64,000 nucleotides of DNA, taken from assembly GCF_027580225.2 (NCBI RefSeq), contig NC_073341.2, forward strand, positions 13,198,501-13,262,500, read 5' to 3'. The first letter of the stretch is position 1. Every line of letters begins with the position of its first letter. The notes beneath the pieces were generated by a model. It was not told the origin of the DNA. It saw only the letters and a program-made list of their open reading frames with translations, and made no database searches. The DNA comes from Misgurnus anguillicaudatus. Lineage: Eukaryota; Chordata; Actinopteri; Cypriniformes; Cobitidae. This document shows, piece by piece, positions 21,864-35,572 of the stretch. The position numbers were made by a program, and so were the translations under genes.

Positions 21864-22484
21864 CAGGGGTCTCTAACCTTTTTGTGAGCCAGGTCTACCA
21901 CAATGGATAAAACAATCTGGAGGGCTACTTTTTTGATATAGTCTACTCAAACCTCTTTTGATTTACTTGTTTATTTTATTTTATTTTACTTAACTTGTTG
22001 ACAAGTTTTATCATTGTTTAAATGTTAACGTTAACACTTTACAATAAGGTTCATTAGTTAACATTAGTTAATGTATTAACTAACATGAAAAAACCATGAG
22101 CAATACATTTGTTTATTAAACAGTATTTATTCATCTTTGTTCATGTTAGTTAATAGAAATACAGCTGTTAATTGTTTATTTATGTTATTTCACAGTGCAT
22201 TAATTAACGTAAACAAGATTTTAACAAATTTGTTGAAATTAACATTAACAAAGATTTATACATGTACATGCTGTATAAGTGCAGTTCATTATTAGTTCAT
22301 GTTAACTAATGAAGTTAACTAATGTTAACTAATGAACCTTATTGTAAAGTGTAACCATGTTAACATACACAAATAACTAATATATAAATATGTAATAAAT
22401 TAATATTAAAATTGAGGCTATTGTGTGCTCACAGACTCCATGTGGGCAACCTGGTGCCCGCCGGCACCATGTTGGAGACCACTA
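21864..22484. mobile_element. hAT-type element with near-perfect 8-bp TSD, interrupted by another
   Basis: The left end is CAGGGGTCTCTAACC, and the right end read inward is TAGTGGTCTCCAACATGG. Flanking octamers are CTGTAGAT (21856-21863) and CTGTAGAG (22485-22492), seven of eight matching. The family signature, a GTGAGCC...GGTCTACCA block and a TGTGGGCAACCTGGTGCCC block, is present. A second element occupies 22030-22356. Confidence 0.75.
22030..22356. mobile_element. 327-bp MITE with 8-bp TSD, nested
   Basis: Ends GTTAACACTTTACAATAAGG and, reversed, GGTTACACTTTACAATAAGG. The inverted arms continue through TTCATTAGTTAACATTAG. Octamers ATGTTAAC flank it at 22022-22029 and 22357-22364. It lies within 21864-22484 and is therefore younger. 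Confidence 0.78.
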
Positions 22485-22529
22485 CTGTAGAGTTTATCTG
22501 AATCCTGAGTCTTTTTAGAGTGGGTTGTT

Positions 22530-23786
22530 GGTAGCACTTTATTTTACAGTACGTGTACTTACCTTGTACATATATGGTACATAAGTTGTACTTACCGACA
22601 AATGTGTGTTACTTACTTTTAGGTATCTACATGATAATTAACTGGTATCATTACTGTACTTACCAGTGGTACATACTTGGTAGTTATTATGTAACTCTAG
22701 ATAAGTACTGTGTAATAACAAATACATACTTATAGTGTCGGTATACTGTAACTAACGAGAAACATTACTGTACTTACAAATAAATGTACAATATAATTAT
22801 TTAGTATTTACAGGCAAGTTAGGGTTAATGACAGGTATTTATAGTGTACATATATGTTAACTAATATCAAACACTTCTGTACTTACAAATTGTATATACA
22901 CAATAAGTGTGTACTAGTGAATGTACCCAGTAGTTAATGTGTATGATAGTCAGTGGTTGGGTTTGCCTCACAGTGACATGTATATGATGCTATATCTTAG
23001 GTGTTAGGTCCTATGTAATAACTGTGTAAAAAGCCACACTTTATTTTACAGTACTGTTTCTATGCAGTAACCATGGACGTACTAGTGAATGTACCCAGTA
23101 GTTAATGCGTATGATAGTCAATGGTTGGGTTTGCCGGACAGTGACATGTATGTGATGCTATATCTTAGGTGGTAGGTCCTATGTAATAACTGTGTAAAAA
23201 TCAACACTTTATTTTACAGTCCTGTTTCCATACAGTTACCATGGACGTACTAGTTAATGTACCCAGTAGTTAATGCATACAGTTATTGAATGCTTGGTTT
23301 AAAGGACAAAGATACTGAGTCTGAGTACCAAAATATCACATCAGTAATGTTTGTTCTTAGTTATCATATACGTATGGTATAATAAGTATAACTTACACTT
23401 GCCTGCAGGTACGACACACTTGTGTATATACAATTTGTAGGTACAGTAGTGTTTGATATTAGTTATCATATATGTACACTATAATACCTTTCATTTACCC
23501 TAACTTGCCTGTAAATACTAAATACTTATATTGTACATTTATTTGTAAGTACAGTAATAATATGTTACAGTATACCTACACTATAAGTATGTATATGTTA
23601 TTACCAAGTACTTACCTAGAGTTACATAATAACTACAAAGTATGTACCACTGGTAAGTACAGTAATGATACCAATTAATTACCATGTAGATACCTAAAAG
23701 TAAGTACCACACATTTGTCGGTAAGTACAACTTATTTACCATATATGTACAAGGTAAGTACACGTACTGTAAAATAAAGTGCAACC
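22530..23786. mobile_element. 1.26-kb palindromic element with internal direct repeats
   Basis: The left arm starts GGTAGCACTTTATTTTACAG and runs through TGTACTTACCTTGTACATAT. The right arm is its inverse, ending GTAAAATAAAGTGCAACC. Flanking octamers GGGTTGTT (22522-22529) and GGGTTGGT (23787-23794) match at seven of eight positions. The centre contains three partial direct repeats (ACTAGTGAATGTACCCAGTA and relatives at about 22910, 23080 and 23250). The two mirror-image frames read from the arms are repeat shadows. Confidence 0.78.
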
Positions 23787-23794
23787 GGGTTGGT

Positions 23795-25006
23795 AATTAT
23801 AACCTAACCTTAGATAGCAGTAACTTTAAAATCACGTTGCAACAAAAATCTGTAACCAGAAGACAAATATGATGAAGTATATTGTACTTGGAGATAAGGC
23901 ATTGCATTTGAATTATTGAAATATTTGGCCATTGCATTTGAATTACAATAGTGGTAGATTTAGATTTTAGTGAAAAATTATGTCATAAAAAGAGCTATTC
24001 AATTAATTTCTAATGCACTTTTCGCAATTTGCATTGTTCGTGAAGCAGCTTTACAGAAAATACAATTGTAAACAAACACATAAAAATGGCTGCAGATAAA
24101 ACAGTTTAGAAAAAAGGGATAAAGAAACGACAGATAACAGGAAAATACAATAAAAAGAATATATAAACTTACAATTAAAAGTTATAAAAACCTATAACTT
24201 TATTTCTTTCATCCCAGTATTAGTCCAGACCCAAAAGCTACACTCTCAGAAATAAAGGTACAAAAGTTTTCACTGATATGTTCCCCTTAAACTGGTACAT
24301 TTGGTACCAATATGTACGTTTGAGGTACTAATATACACTCTTTAGGTACAAATATTTACTTTATGAAAGGGTACCGCCCCAGTGCCAGCTTTTGTAGGGA
24401 TTCAACTTTTGTCTGTAAGCTTCTGCATGGTGAGTATTTCTATGCAGTACAGAATATGAGTGTCATATCCCAGATGCATGCAATAAGGTTTGGCTGGTAT
24501 CTATTACAGGCTAGGGAGCTAAATATAGCCCAACCAAACGACAGCATACACATGCAACACAAAAACTGTGTGTGACCTCACACGCTTCGGCTTACTCCAC
24601 TTGTACATTTTTCTTCTGTTAGCTGTTAAATAATCTTTATTGCTTGCTTTTTTGGCATGATTCATGTCTAACCACAAGATGGGTAAGTCACCCAATGCCA
24701 TATGTGTGCATGATTTGATATTTCCTACGATTGCTGATCTTGTACTCTCTGTGAGTGCATAACATTGCACAGGTTTTTGCAAATGCTAACCAGTAGTTTG
24801 CTTTGAATGTTGGAACTGCTAAACATACTGTGTAAAGTACAGGCCTATATCTAATTTATGAATTTCAATTCATTTACAGGAATCTGAAACAACAAAGCTT
24901 GGTGAACTAATATAACTAATAAGGGTTCATGTAAACTTCTCATTGCATAGAAGAGACCTAAACATCTAAAATGACTCCTTAGTGCTGCTAACACAATTTT
25001 AAGGTT
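23795..25006. other. Intergenic; one repeat fragment at 24236-24412
   Basis: 24236-24412 carries GGTACAAAAGTTTTCACTGA then ACTGGTACATTTGGTACCAA, and ends GGGTACCGCCCCAGTG. This family recurs at 42160-42350 and 54973-55113. The rest shows nothing recognisable. 5' untranslated exons of bcl2l16 could lie here, but none can be identified. Confidence 0.45.
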
Positions 25007-26452
25007 ATGGGACTGTCAGATGACTCTGTGATTGGCCGAGGCCTGAACAGCCCTGATCCACTGGTGCGTGAGGCCTATCTCATGGCCTACGACTATATCA
25101 GTTATGTAACGGCCCAACCAGGCGTCCCACCCGGTCCTGCGCCGTCCCGAGTCACGGCCGCCCTGCGTCACGCAGGTGATGAACTGCTCACCCGCTTCCC
25201 CATCTTCTTCCGCCGGTGGCCACGTGTCTTTCAAGACGTGACTGAGGAGACGGCATGCTCGGCCCTCGTTTCCATCCTGGATGAGCATTTTGCACCTACG
25301 AGGCGCAGGGATCTCGCCTGGAGTGCCGTGCTGTCCGTGTTTGTTCTGGCCGGTCAACTGGCTCTACACTGTCAGGAGAGAGGCATGACTGCTGTACTGC
25401 CCCAGATTCAGGAGTGTGTGGGCAGTTACGTAGAGAGGGTCGTCTGTCCAGAAATTAGGGATAAAGGAGGATGGGTGAGTGTCAAGGGTCTCTTTAAAAG
25501 TCAATGGGTCTCATTAGGACTAATGTGGTTCCATTCAGAATCAATATACCAGATGCTTACTTGCACATGCATGTAAGATGAAATGCTTGATTTGTTGAGA
25601 AATGTTTTACAGGTATACAGACAGACGCGTCATAACCTGAAAACCACGCCCACCGCGAGGAAAACAATCCATCCGTCTCCATTGACTTGTGTTGTGTGAG
25701 GGTGCCTCCTTGTCTTTTCTGGCTTATAACAAAAACAAAATAATGTCTAAAAGCTGCTGTGTGACAGGGTGTACAGCTAACAAGCTAAAAAACAGAAATA
25801 CGTTTTATAAGCTGTCGACCCCCCCCAAAATGAGCGTTTATAAAGTCGATACAAGCAACTTTTCACAGTACTACTATTATTAGAACTACGCCCACTAGAG
25901 GGAATAATCAGCAATCCACTTTTGTCTCCTTAAAGGCCGGATTTAAAAAACGTATCGTGTTTACCCCGATCACACAGCAGCTTTTAGGCATTATTTTGTT
26001 TTTTTGTATATTATAAGCCAGAAATGACAAGGAGGCAGCCTCACGCAATACAAAGTGAACGGAGCCTGTTTCCCCCGGTGGGCGTGGTTTTCAAATTAAA
26101 TTAAATGCACTCTGTCTCTATGCATTATTTTGTGATAAATGCACGCGTGACCTGTCAAATGTCTTAAAATAACTAGTAAAATAATTGACTCCGGTCCATT
26201 GAATTATTTGAAAAGAATGCACCCTTGCTTTATTTGATCTAAAATGATATTTTATTTTTCATGCGTGTTTTTTATGCTTACGATAACAACTTTGTGTGTT
26301 ATCTTATATTTTACTCTCAGGCAGGTTTTGTCAGTCGTTTTGGAGAGAAACAAAATCTTGAAGATCAAGTGAAGAAGGTGTGTTGCTGGTCTCTGCTCTT
26401 GCTGTGTGTTGGGATCCTAACCTACTTTGTATGGACAAGAAGGAAAACTTAG
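25007..26452 (+). CDS. bcl2l16: Bcl-2 family protein, Bcl-wav / Bcl-2-like 16
   Basis: Two coding exons, 25007-25474 and 26321-26452, joined at a phase-0 GT-AG intron (donor TGG|GTGAGT, acceptor CTCTCAG|GCA), give a 199-residue protein. Visible features are a BH3-like segment around residues 52-64 (LRHAGDELLTRF), a BH1-like helix around 101-120 with W105, a BH2-like GGW-AGFVSRFG straddling the splice junction (154-164), and a C-terminal hydrophobic anchor at about 176-194 followed by TRRKT. This is the layout of multidomain, membrane-anchored Bcl-2 proteins. The identification as the fish and amphibian Bcl-wav type is from family memory. That protein is reported to act at mitochondria, with VDAC, in calcium handling during zebrafish gastrulation. 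The start has G at -3 and +4. Upstream 5' exons are not resolved. A possible poly(A) signal is at 26856-26861. The gene is convergent with the beta-tubulin gene. Confidence 0.87.
25638..26093 (+). mobile_element. Foldback element in the bcl2l16 intron with a THAP-like fragment
   Basis: The 17-bp ends TGAAAACCACGCCCACC (25638-25654) and their exact complement (26077-26093) bound a 456-bp element. The arms continue through TCCTTGTCTTTTCTGGCTTA and its inverse. A frame from ATG at 25743 begins MSKSCCVTGCTANK and, with FYKLSTPP shortly after, resembles the start of a THAP zinc-finger domain (C-x4-C, then F-Y-x-x-P). It stops after about 47 codons, before the C-x2-H part. THAP domains occur in P-element-like and Kolobok-like transposases, so this is probably a relic of one. 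The TSD is not clear. Confidence 0.6.
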
Positions 26453-26539
26453 ATAATAGCGCCATCTGCTGGGACTACATTGTCTGGACACTATCTGCAC
26501 TATCTATCAAACTCCATGATGGTTTGGGTGTGGTTGTTC

Positions 26540-26782
26540 ACATAAAGGGATGATTTCACTAAAAACGAAAATATTTTGAGGATTGTTTGTAACGCAAACC
26601 GTTTTGGAGGACCATTGACTTTATATATATTATGTATTTCTCCTACTATGAAAGTCAAAGGTGCTCTTGCTTCCTGTTTGATTACAAATATTTTCCTTTG
26701 TGCTCAGCAGAACAAAGAAATGTATACAGGTTTGTGATTAAATGACAGAATTGTAATTTTTGGGTGAACTATCCCTTTAAAG
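26540..26782. mobile_element. Degraded MITE just downstream of the bcl2l16 stop
   Basis: Contains AAAATATTTTGAGGATTG, ACCATTGACTT, CAGAACAAAGAAATGTATAC and the end TTTTTGGGTGAACTATCCCT. It is the same family as 48510-48720 and 50575-50851. It lies in the probable 3' untranslated region of bcl2l16, ahead of the AATAAA at 26856. Confidence 0.6.
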
Positions 26783-27755
26783 GGAACATATATACTACAT
26801 GCGATTTATATTAATTGTGATGTTGAAAAACAGAAATTAAACGTCCCTTGTTGTAAATAAAAAATTGCATTTGTTTTCTGACATGTTTTATCTATAAAAG
26901 CTCAAAGCAAACCCAGCCCAAGTCTAACTCTGATCTATGACCAGCTCATCTAAGGCAATAAACAATGAGATAATGTTTGGCATGAAGATTAAGTTTGAGA
27001 TGATGTAATGATGTAAAATATATTTTGACCTTAAGGCTTATGTTTCAAATGAGCTTTAATTTAAACTTTTAAAATGAAATAAGGAAATGTTCACTAAATT
27101 AAATGTGTCTGTCCCTTGAGAGATGTTGCCTTACTCTTGGGCCTGGTTTCACAAACGAGTCTTAGATTATGCTTACTTAAAATAGGGCATTGAAGTAGCA
27201 TTTATAATTTCAAGATGCTTTTTCCTGACATTGATATATTTTAAGATGTCTGAAAATAACTTTCTCTGACAAGACAGCTAAAAATTGCATTAAAGTCTGG
27301 GACTAAACAGACGTTTTACATTTGAAGTGACATCTAAAGACATTTACTTGCTTTTGCATATAGAGAAACTTAGTGCTTCAATGTTTTTGTTTTATGGACT
27401 GTATTTTGGGTGTTTTATGGAAAGCACTTTGATCAACTGAAATTAGGGTTATAAATCGGTTAACAGAACACTGTCTTAGTGTATCAAGATAACTTAACCA
27501 TTGAAAATAGTTATATTTTGCAGATTACTTCATAGCTTTAAAAAAATAAATAAAAAGATCAGTGACTCTTGACATGCATTTTGCATTGAACAGGACCACG
27601 TGTTATTTTGACTGTTGACATCTAAAGTCAAACCCTAAAACCGGTTTGACAAGGATTTATCAGGCTAACAAACCAACAAGTAACGATAACCTTTAAGTTC
27701 AATTCAAGTCAGAAAATAAATAAAGATTCAAGATGCTTTAACAAAAGAAACGGCT
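26783..27755. other. Space between convergent genes; one repeat at about 27136-27330
   Basis: 27136-27330 contains GGCCTGGTTTCACAAACGAG, TCTTAGATTATGC and AAAGTCTGGGACTAA, a common fish interspersed repeat related to the fragment at 9180-9235. The remainder is AT-rich with no gene. Confidence 0.45.
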
Positions 27756-27761
27756 TTTATT
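27756..27761 (-). terminator. Poly(A) signal AATAAA of the beta-tubulin gene
   Basis: AATAAA on the minus strand about 140 bases past the tubulin stop codon, giving a short 3' untranslated region. Another AATAAA-like hexamer lies farther on at about 27717-27724 but is less well placed. Confidence 0.6.
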
Positions 27762-27898
27762 GACATCTGTACAGACAAGAGGCAAAACAGAAGTGAAGTC
27801 ACTTAAAGAAAAAACAAACATGGAGCTTTGGAAAGATTTTTATATCTTGAATGACAGCAAAATGATACAGCCTGGAAAACACATATATATTAAGAGAC

Positions 27899-30509
<2,611 letters not shown>

Positions 30510-30569
30510 TTTGTTTTTTAATCGAAGGCGCAAACACTAGAGGAAGCTGTAAACGTCTTTCTTTCTTCG

Positions 30570-30725
30570 AATGGGATGAAACGAACACTTCCCCCATATA
30601 AATACACCGACTACGCTCCGCCCCGGCACGACGTATCAGCTATTGATTGGCTGACTGTCTGAAGGCCCGCCCTAAAGAGCCCTTGCGTCAAATCAAAACG
30701 AAGACAGAAAATGTAGATTGGCCCT
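30570..30725 (-). promoter_or_regulatory. Core promoter of the beta-tubulin gene
   Basis: Read on the minus strand, a TATTTATA box at 30597-30604 lies about 90 bases upstream of the ATG. A GC box (GGGGCGG, at about 30617-30625) and a CCAAT box (CCAATC at 30645-30650) precede it. A second CCAAT-like motif lies at about 30716-30721. The order CCAAT - GC box - TATA is that of a typical strongly expressed polymerase II promoter. The start site is inferred to be about 30565-30575. Confidence 0.65.
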
Positions 30726-31232
30726 CATCGACTATCACTCATATGTTATGTCAACGTATGATTTTCTTCTGGAAATGCATTTGACATACAGCAGCAAAGT
30801 CCCAGTATGAAGTTTAGATATAAAGGGTTGTAAATCGCGAATAAGAGATATAAGCGTTGTTTTATGGTGCAGAAATGATCCGTGTCACTGCAGGATTTCG
30901 GCTCAAAGCGCAATCAAAACATCTCAATGTCATAACAGGAAGTGGAATCACGTTTCAAGCCATTATTTCCCTCTTTAAAGACCAAGTAATGTTCAAAGTA
31001 AACAAGAAATATAATAGCAGCAGCCCAGAGTCATAATAAAAACACCATTACAAAGAAAGAAGGAAAAATGTTTAAAAAAGAAGCACAGATTTGCACCTAA
31101 ACATGTACCCAAAGCAAAAAACAGGCAATGGTTTTAAATTGTTTTGCATTTCATTTGCCTTTACTTAAGGATACAAAGGCTTCCTTTGGCACTAAATATC
31201 CCTATACATATTGTAGTATAGTAACAAGCTCC
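30726..31232. other. Intergenic upstream of the tubulin gene, nothing recognised
   Basis: No repeat family, frame or RNA recognised. Confidence 0.4.
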
Positions 31233-31353
<121 letters not shown>

Positions 31354-31695
31354 TCTGGTATGTGGGTAGTTGGATTATTAAAGACAAATCTGACTACATG
31401 AGAGGGAATGCATGTAATATAATCGGGCCTGACACAGTTGCTGTGACTTACAGTGAGAGAATGAGGGTTTGCCCGAGTCCTCTGCATCACTGCTTCAGGC
31501 CTCAGGGGTTTTACCGGGTTGACCAGACAAGGCGACAGATATAGCTGTAGAAGCAGATGGCACTAGTGCTTTTGTGATTTAAGTTCTTTGAAGTGAGGCT
31601 CATTGTATTTACAGTACACAGTCGCTTATGTTGTACAATAGTATTTACTATTATTTACAGGTGTGTCTGAGTAAAACATTTAATTGTTTAAATCC

Positions 31696-31885
31696 AAGAA
31701 AAATGGTTACAGTGAATATTATACATTATTTAATTCCATATTTAATAGTAATATTAACAGATTATCCACTTACAGTAAATGAGTCATGATGACTGCTCTT
31801 CGTGTTTTATAAGTTTAGTCATTATAGAGACAAAAGCCTTAGACAGAATAAAATTTAAATCTAATTTGCACAATTATTTAAAAGC
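31696..31885 (+). repeat. Left copy of a nearly identical direct repeat
   Basis: 190 bp starting AAGAAAAATGGTTACAGTGA and ending AATTATTTAAAAGC. It is identical to 32955-33140 except for one 4-base indel (TAAA) and one substitution (AGACAG/ATACAG). Flanking sequences differ. Confidence 0.93.
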
Positions 31886-32002
31886 GTTTGGTTAAGGGTG
31901 AAAAAGTAATAAAACTGGGTAAAAGACATTTTACATATTTTTTTTTAAGATAGCAATCATATTTGTTAGGTCTAACCTGCAGAGTCAATTCCCATAGACC
32001 TC

Positions 32003-32863
32003 CATGTTAAAATGGCCACCTTTACAGTAGAAAATAATATGTTTAATGCTTGGTACAAAAATTGTTTTTGGTCTGTATAGTTAATTTTGCCCTTCATGAC
32101 AACTATGAGGGGTGAATTGTTTTGTAACTCATCCGTTTAAATGATATTAAGTCTTAAAGTTTTGCACAATTAAGGGCGTGGCCACTAGAGTGATGGGTGA
32201 ACTGCCGCTGCCGTCACTAGAGTCGCGTTAGGGGGGCGTGGTTTCAGCAACCATCCACCACAGCTTCACTCACATCCCGCCCGTTGGACCAATTTTCGGA
32301 TATCCGTAAGTGATTCACGGTGACGCGCGGCCAAGATGGCCACGGCAGGCACCACCTACTTTAAGCTTCAAAAACGATCTTCAGAAACCTATGGGTGACG
32401 TCACAGACACTACGTCCAATTTTTTTTACAGTCTATGGTTATTACCATAGACTGTAAAAAATATGGACGTAGTGTCTGTGACGTCACCCAAAGGATTGTA
32501 TAATGGTTTTTTGAAGCCAATAGTTGGTGGGGCCTGCCATCGACATTGGCATCGCATCACTGCGCATCACAGATAACCGAAAATGGTAAAGAGGTGTGGG
32601 TACAGCTGAGTTGCTGAAACCACATCCACCTAGTTTGATGGTAGTGACAGCAGTGGCAGTTCACCCGTCACTCAAGTGGCCACGCACTTAATTGTGCAGA
32701 ACTTTAAGGCTTAATAATTTAAATGGATGAGTTACAAAAAAATTCAACCCCCTCATAGTTGTCATGAAGGGAAAAATGAGCTATACAGACCAAAAACAAT
32801 TTTTATACCAGGCCATAAACACATTTATTTCTGCTGTAAGGTTGGGCCTTTTAACATTAGGTA
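32003..32863. mobile_element. Foldback element between the direct repeats
   Basis: Arms pair from ATGTTAAAATGGCC (about 32003) through GGTCTGTATAG, CTTCATGACAACTATGAGGG, TAACTCATCC and GCACAATTAAG to the mirror copy ending about 32863. The centre is the tight palindrome at about 32428-32462, TTTTTTTTACAGTCTATGGT then ACCATAGACTGTAAAAAA, a motif frequent in fish repeats. No coding capacity. Confidence 0.75.
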
Positions 32864-32954
32864 TATTGCTAACTCAGCTGTCGCGGCTGACTTTTTGATT
32901 CTGCTCAACGAAACTCAAGATTTCCTCAGGCGGCGCGCGGTAATGTTTTAATAG

Positions 32955-33140
32955 AAGAAAAATGGTTACAGTGAATATTATACATTATTTAATTCCATAT
33001 TTAATAGTAATATTAACAGATTATCCACTTACAGTGAGTCATGATGACTGCTCTTCGTGTTTTATAAGTTTAGTCATTATAGAGACAAAAGCCTTATACA
33101 GAATAAAATTTAAATCTAATTTGCACAATTATTTAAAAGC
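32955..33140 (+). repeat. Right copy of the direct repeat
   Basis: See the copy at 31696-31885. The two are in the same orientation, 1259 bp apart start to start. Near identity implies a very recent duplication or gene conversion. Confidence 0.93.
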
Positions 33141-33267
33141 TCAACAAGGCCATCTAAATAGATTTTTAAAGCATAAGAGTATTGTTTGATTAAATAGGTC
33201 AAGCTCTTACTATCTGAACAACTAGTTTTAGCATTTAACCATTTTGAAAATTTTAGCAACATACCTA

Positions 33268-34002
33268 TTAAAGGAATAGTCTACTCATTTTCAATATTAA
33301 AATATGTTATTACCTTAACTAAGAACTGTTGATACATCCCTCTATCATCTGTGTGCGTGCACGTAAGCGCTGGAGCGCGCTGCGACGCTTCGATAGCATT
33401 TAGCTTAGCCCCATTCATTCAATGGTACCATTTAGAGATAAAGTTAGAAGTGACCAAACACATCAACGTTTTTCCTATTTAAAGGCGGAGTCCATGATGT
33501 TTGAAAGCCAATGTTGATATTTGAAATCACCTAAACAAACACGCCCCTACCCCAATAGAATCTGGACCTTCTGTTGATAGACCCGCCCCACACATACGCA
33601 AACCGGCATTTGATTTGATTTGATTGGCTATAAGTGTGTTTTGGTAGTCGGCCCGTCTCCTTTTCCAACGCGTTTTTCAAACATCGTGGACTCCGCCTTT
33701 AAGACGAGTAGTTATACGAGCAAGTTTGGTGGTACAAAATAAAATGTAGCGCTTTTCTAAGCGGATTTAAAAGAGGAACTATATTTTATGGCGTAATAGC
33801 ACTTTTGGAAGTACTTCGACTCGCCTGAAAAGTCCGCTCCCCTTCTCCCTCTCTTATTGGGAGAGGGAGGGTGTTACTGCGCCGAGAAAAGCGTTACGTT
33901 TTATTTTGTACCTCCAAACTTGCTCGTATAACTACTTAAGGTACTACTTAGTTAAGGTAATAACATATTTTAATATTGAAAATGAGTAGACTATTCCTTT
34001 AA
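33268..34002. mobile_element. 735-bp palindromic element
   Basis: Starts TTAAAGGAATAGTCTACTCA and ends with its complement. Pairing of the outer about 65 bases (through ATATGTTATTACCTTAACTA) is nearly perfect. Inner blocks such as CGGAGTCCATGATGTTTGAA (left) and TTTCAAACATCGTGGACTCC (right) pair too. No coding capacity. Confidence 0.78.
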
Positions 34003-34800
34003 CATGGAGGTCTATGGTGATTGACTCCCTTTTGGAGCCAGCCAAGCAGCCAGTCGATCAATTGCAGTTTAAGTCACTTCTGCGTTGGCTTAACAATGGA
34101 GATCAGAAGATTTTCCCTGGTTTATTACATATTTTAAAAAGTCTTTAATTTTTAATCAAAATGCAATGAGAAACAGCTTTCTTTTCTGTTGATATGCAGG
34201 GTATCGTACAATGTTAACCATTCACAAATCAATATATCAGTCTTGTTCCATTCGGGTATGGAATGGCCAACTTTGTACAATTCAGTCAAACCCTTTTCAT
34301 CTTTGTTTTCTTGTTAGGTAGTCAGATTCACTCTAAAACAACACATTAGAAAAAGTAAAATATGTTGCAATGGGATTTCACCTTAGCTTGGAAGGATTCA
34401 CAGGGTGTCTGTCTTGGCCACACTCCCATGCAGCTGTTATCTTTCTAGTAGGTAATAGGGATAAGTGCAGCTTCAACCATCTGCCCACATTTGCCAATAC
34501 TTCTACGTCTTCTCCCATACGTGCTCCATCTCCTCCCTCTTGTAATGTATCTGCTTTGTTTGAAACACATTGGTCACACAACAACATTAGATGCATCATA
34601 AAAGAGCCATTAACTGAACTCACACTATCTATCTATCTGATTTCACTACTCTATAATCACAGACAAACAAAACCAGGCTGTGACAATTTTCAAATATCAC
34701 AAAAATTAACAAACACTTTCCCTTTTGTTTCAATGATGAATATATTTGCATACAAAGAGGAAGTCATGCACGTAATGGCTCACGCCTTGTCATTGAATAT

Positions 34801-34848
<48 letters not shown>

Positions 34849-35570
34849 ACCACTTCTGCCTTGGTTCAGTTACACAGCAGCAATTCTTGGTCTGCTAAAT
34901 TATTATTTTACACCAATGAAAATTTAAGGTGTGATAATGACTTTATGAAGTGTGTTGTGTGCGTGCATATTTGATAGTGAGTCATAGCGACATTGTAGTC
35001 TTTATTGCAGTCATAGGTTTGGTTTTATTGAGTTATCTGCATGGCAGCTAAGACAAAAATGCATTTACTACCAGGGTCTAAAGAATATAGATTAGATCAA
35101 TATAGATTTAGAAATATTACATTTCCATAAAGAACCTTTAAAGTCCCACTTTGGAGAAAATCAGGTTTTTATTGTTGTTTACATGTCTTTGTTGTGTTTT
35201 TAATATGTTTGAAAACAAGGCATGTGCAGATTCATCATTCAACACCAATATTTTGAGTATTTTCTCCATAAAATTGGAGACAGTCTTGTTCCAGCGATTT
35301 AAAATCGCCTTGGTTTCCAACATTATAAACATGTAAGCAGTCATATCAACACAGTTGGAATGTGTGGATCAGTTGTTCGAGGCATGTATATTATGTATGT
35401 ATGCTTATGTATGACTTGGCGCTAAAACGATTGCAGCAAGGCTGCTTCAGCTCTCTTTTTGTTCTGCTCACACATGCAGGGTGAGTGCTGTTACCTGTTA
35501 ACATTAGCGCTTATAGATTAGTTCTGCAAACACGCAGTTCACATATGCACAGTTATGAAACTGCCGAATC
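34003..35570. other. Intergenic with a (TC)n microsatellite
   Basis: 34801-34848 is an interrupted TC run that creates a long SLSLS frame on the plus strand. 34003-34027 holds a TTAACATGGAGGTCTATGG fragment, the complement of sequence at about 31990-32008. No gene recognised. Confidence 0.5.
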
Positions 35571-35572
35571 CC

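Noticed and set aside
22553..23784. Mirror-image frames with LYLPTNV...YHYCTYQWYIL peptides
   Set aside because: The same peptide appears from both arms of an inverted repeat, so it is a transposon arm and not a gene pair.
31696..33140. Direct repeats as LTRs of a retrotransposon
   Set aside because: They are under 200 bp, lack TG...CA ends, and enclose no primer-binding site, polypurine tract or gag/pol frame.
34370..34927. 185-codon plus-strand frame ending in SLSLS repeats
   Set aside because: Half of it is a TC microsatellite, the rest has no family resemblance, and there is no splice or promoter context.
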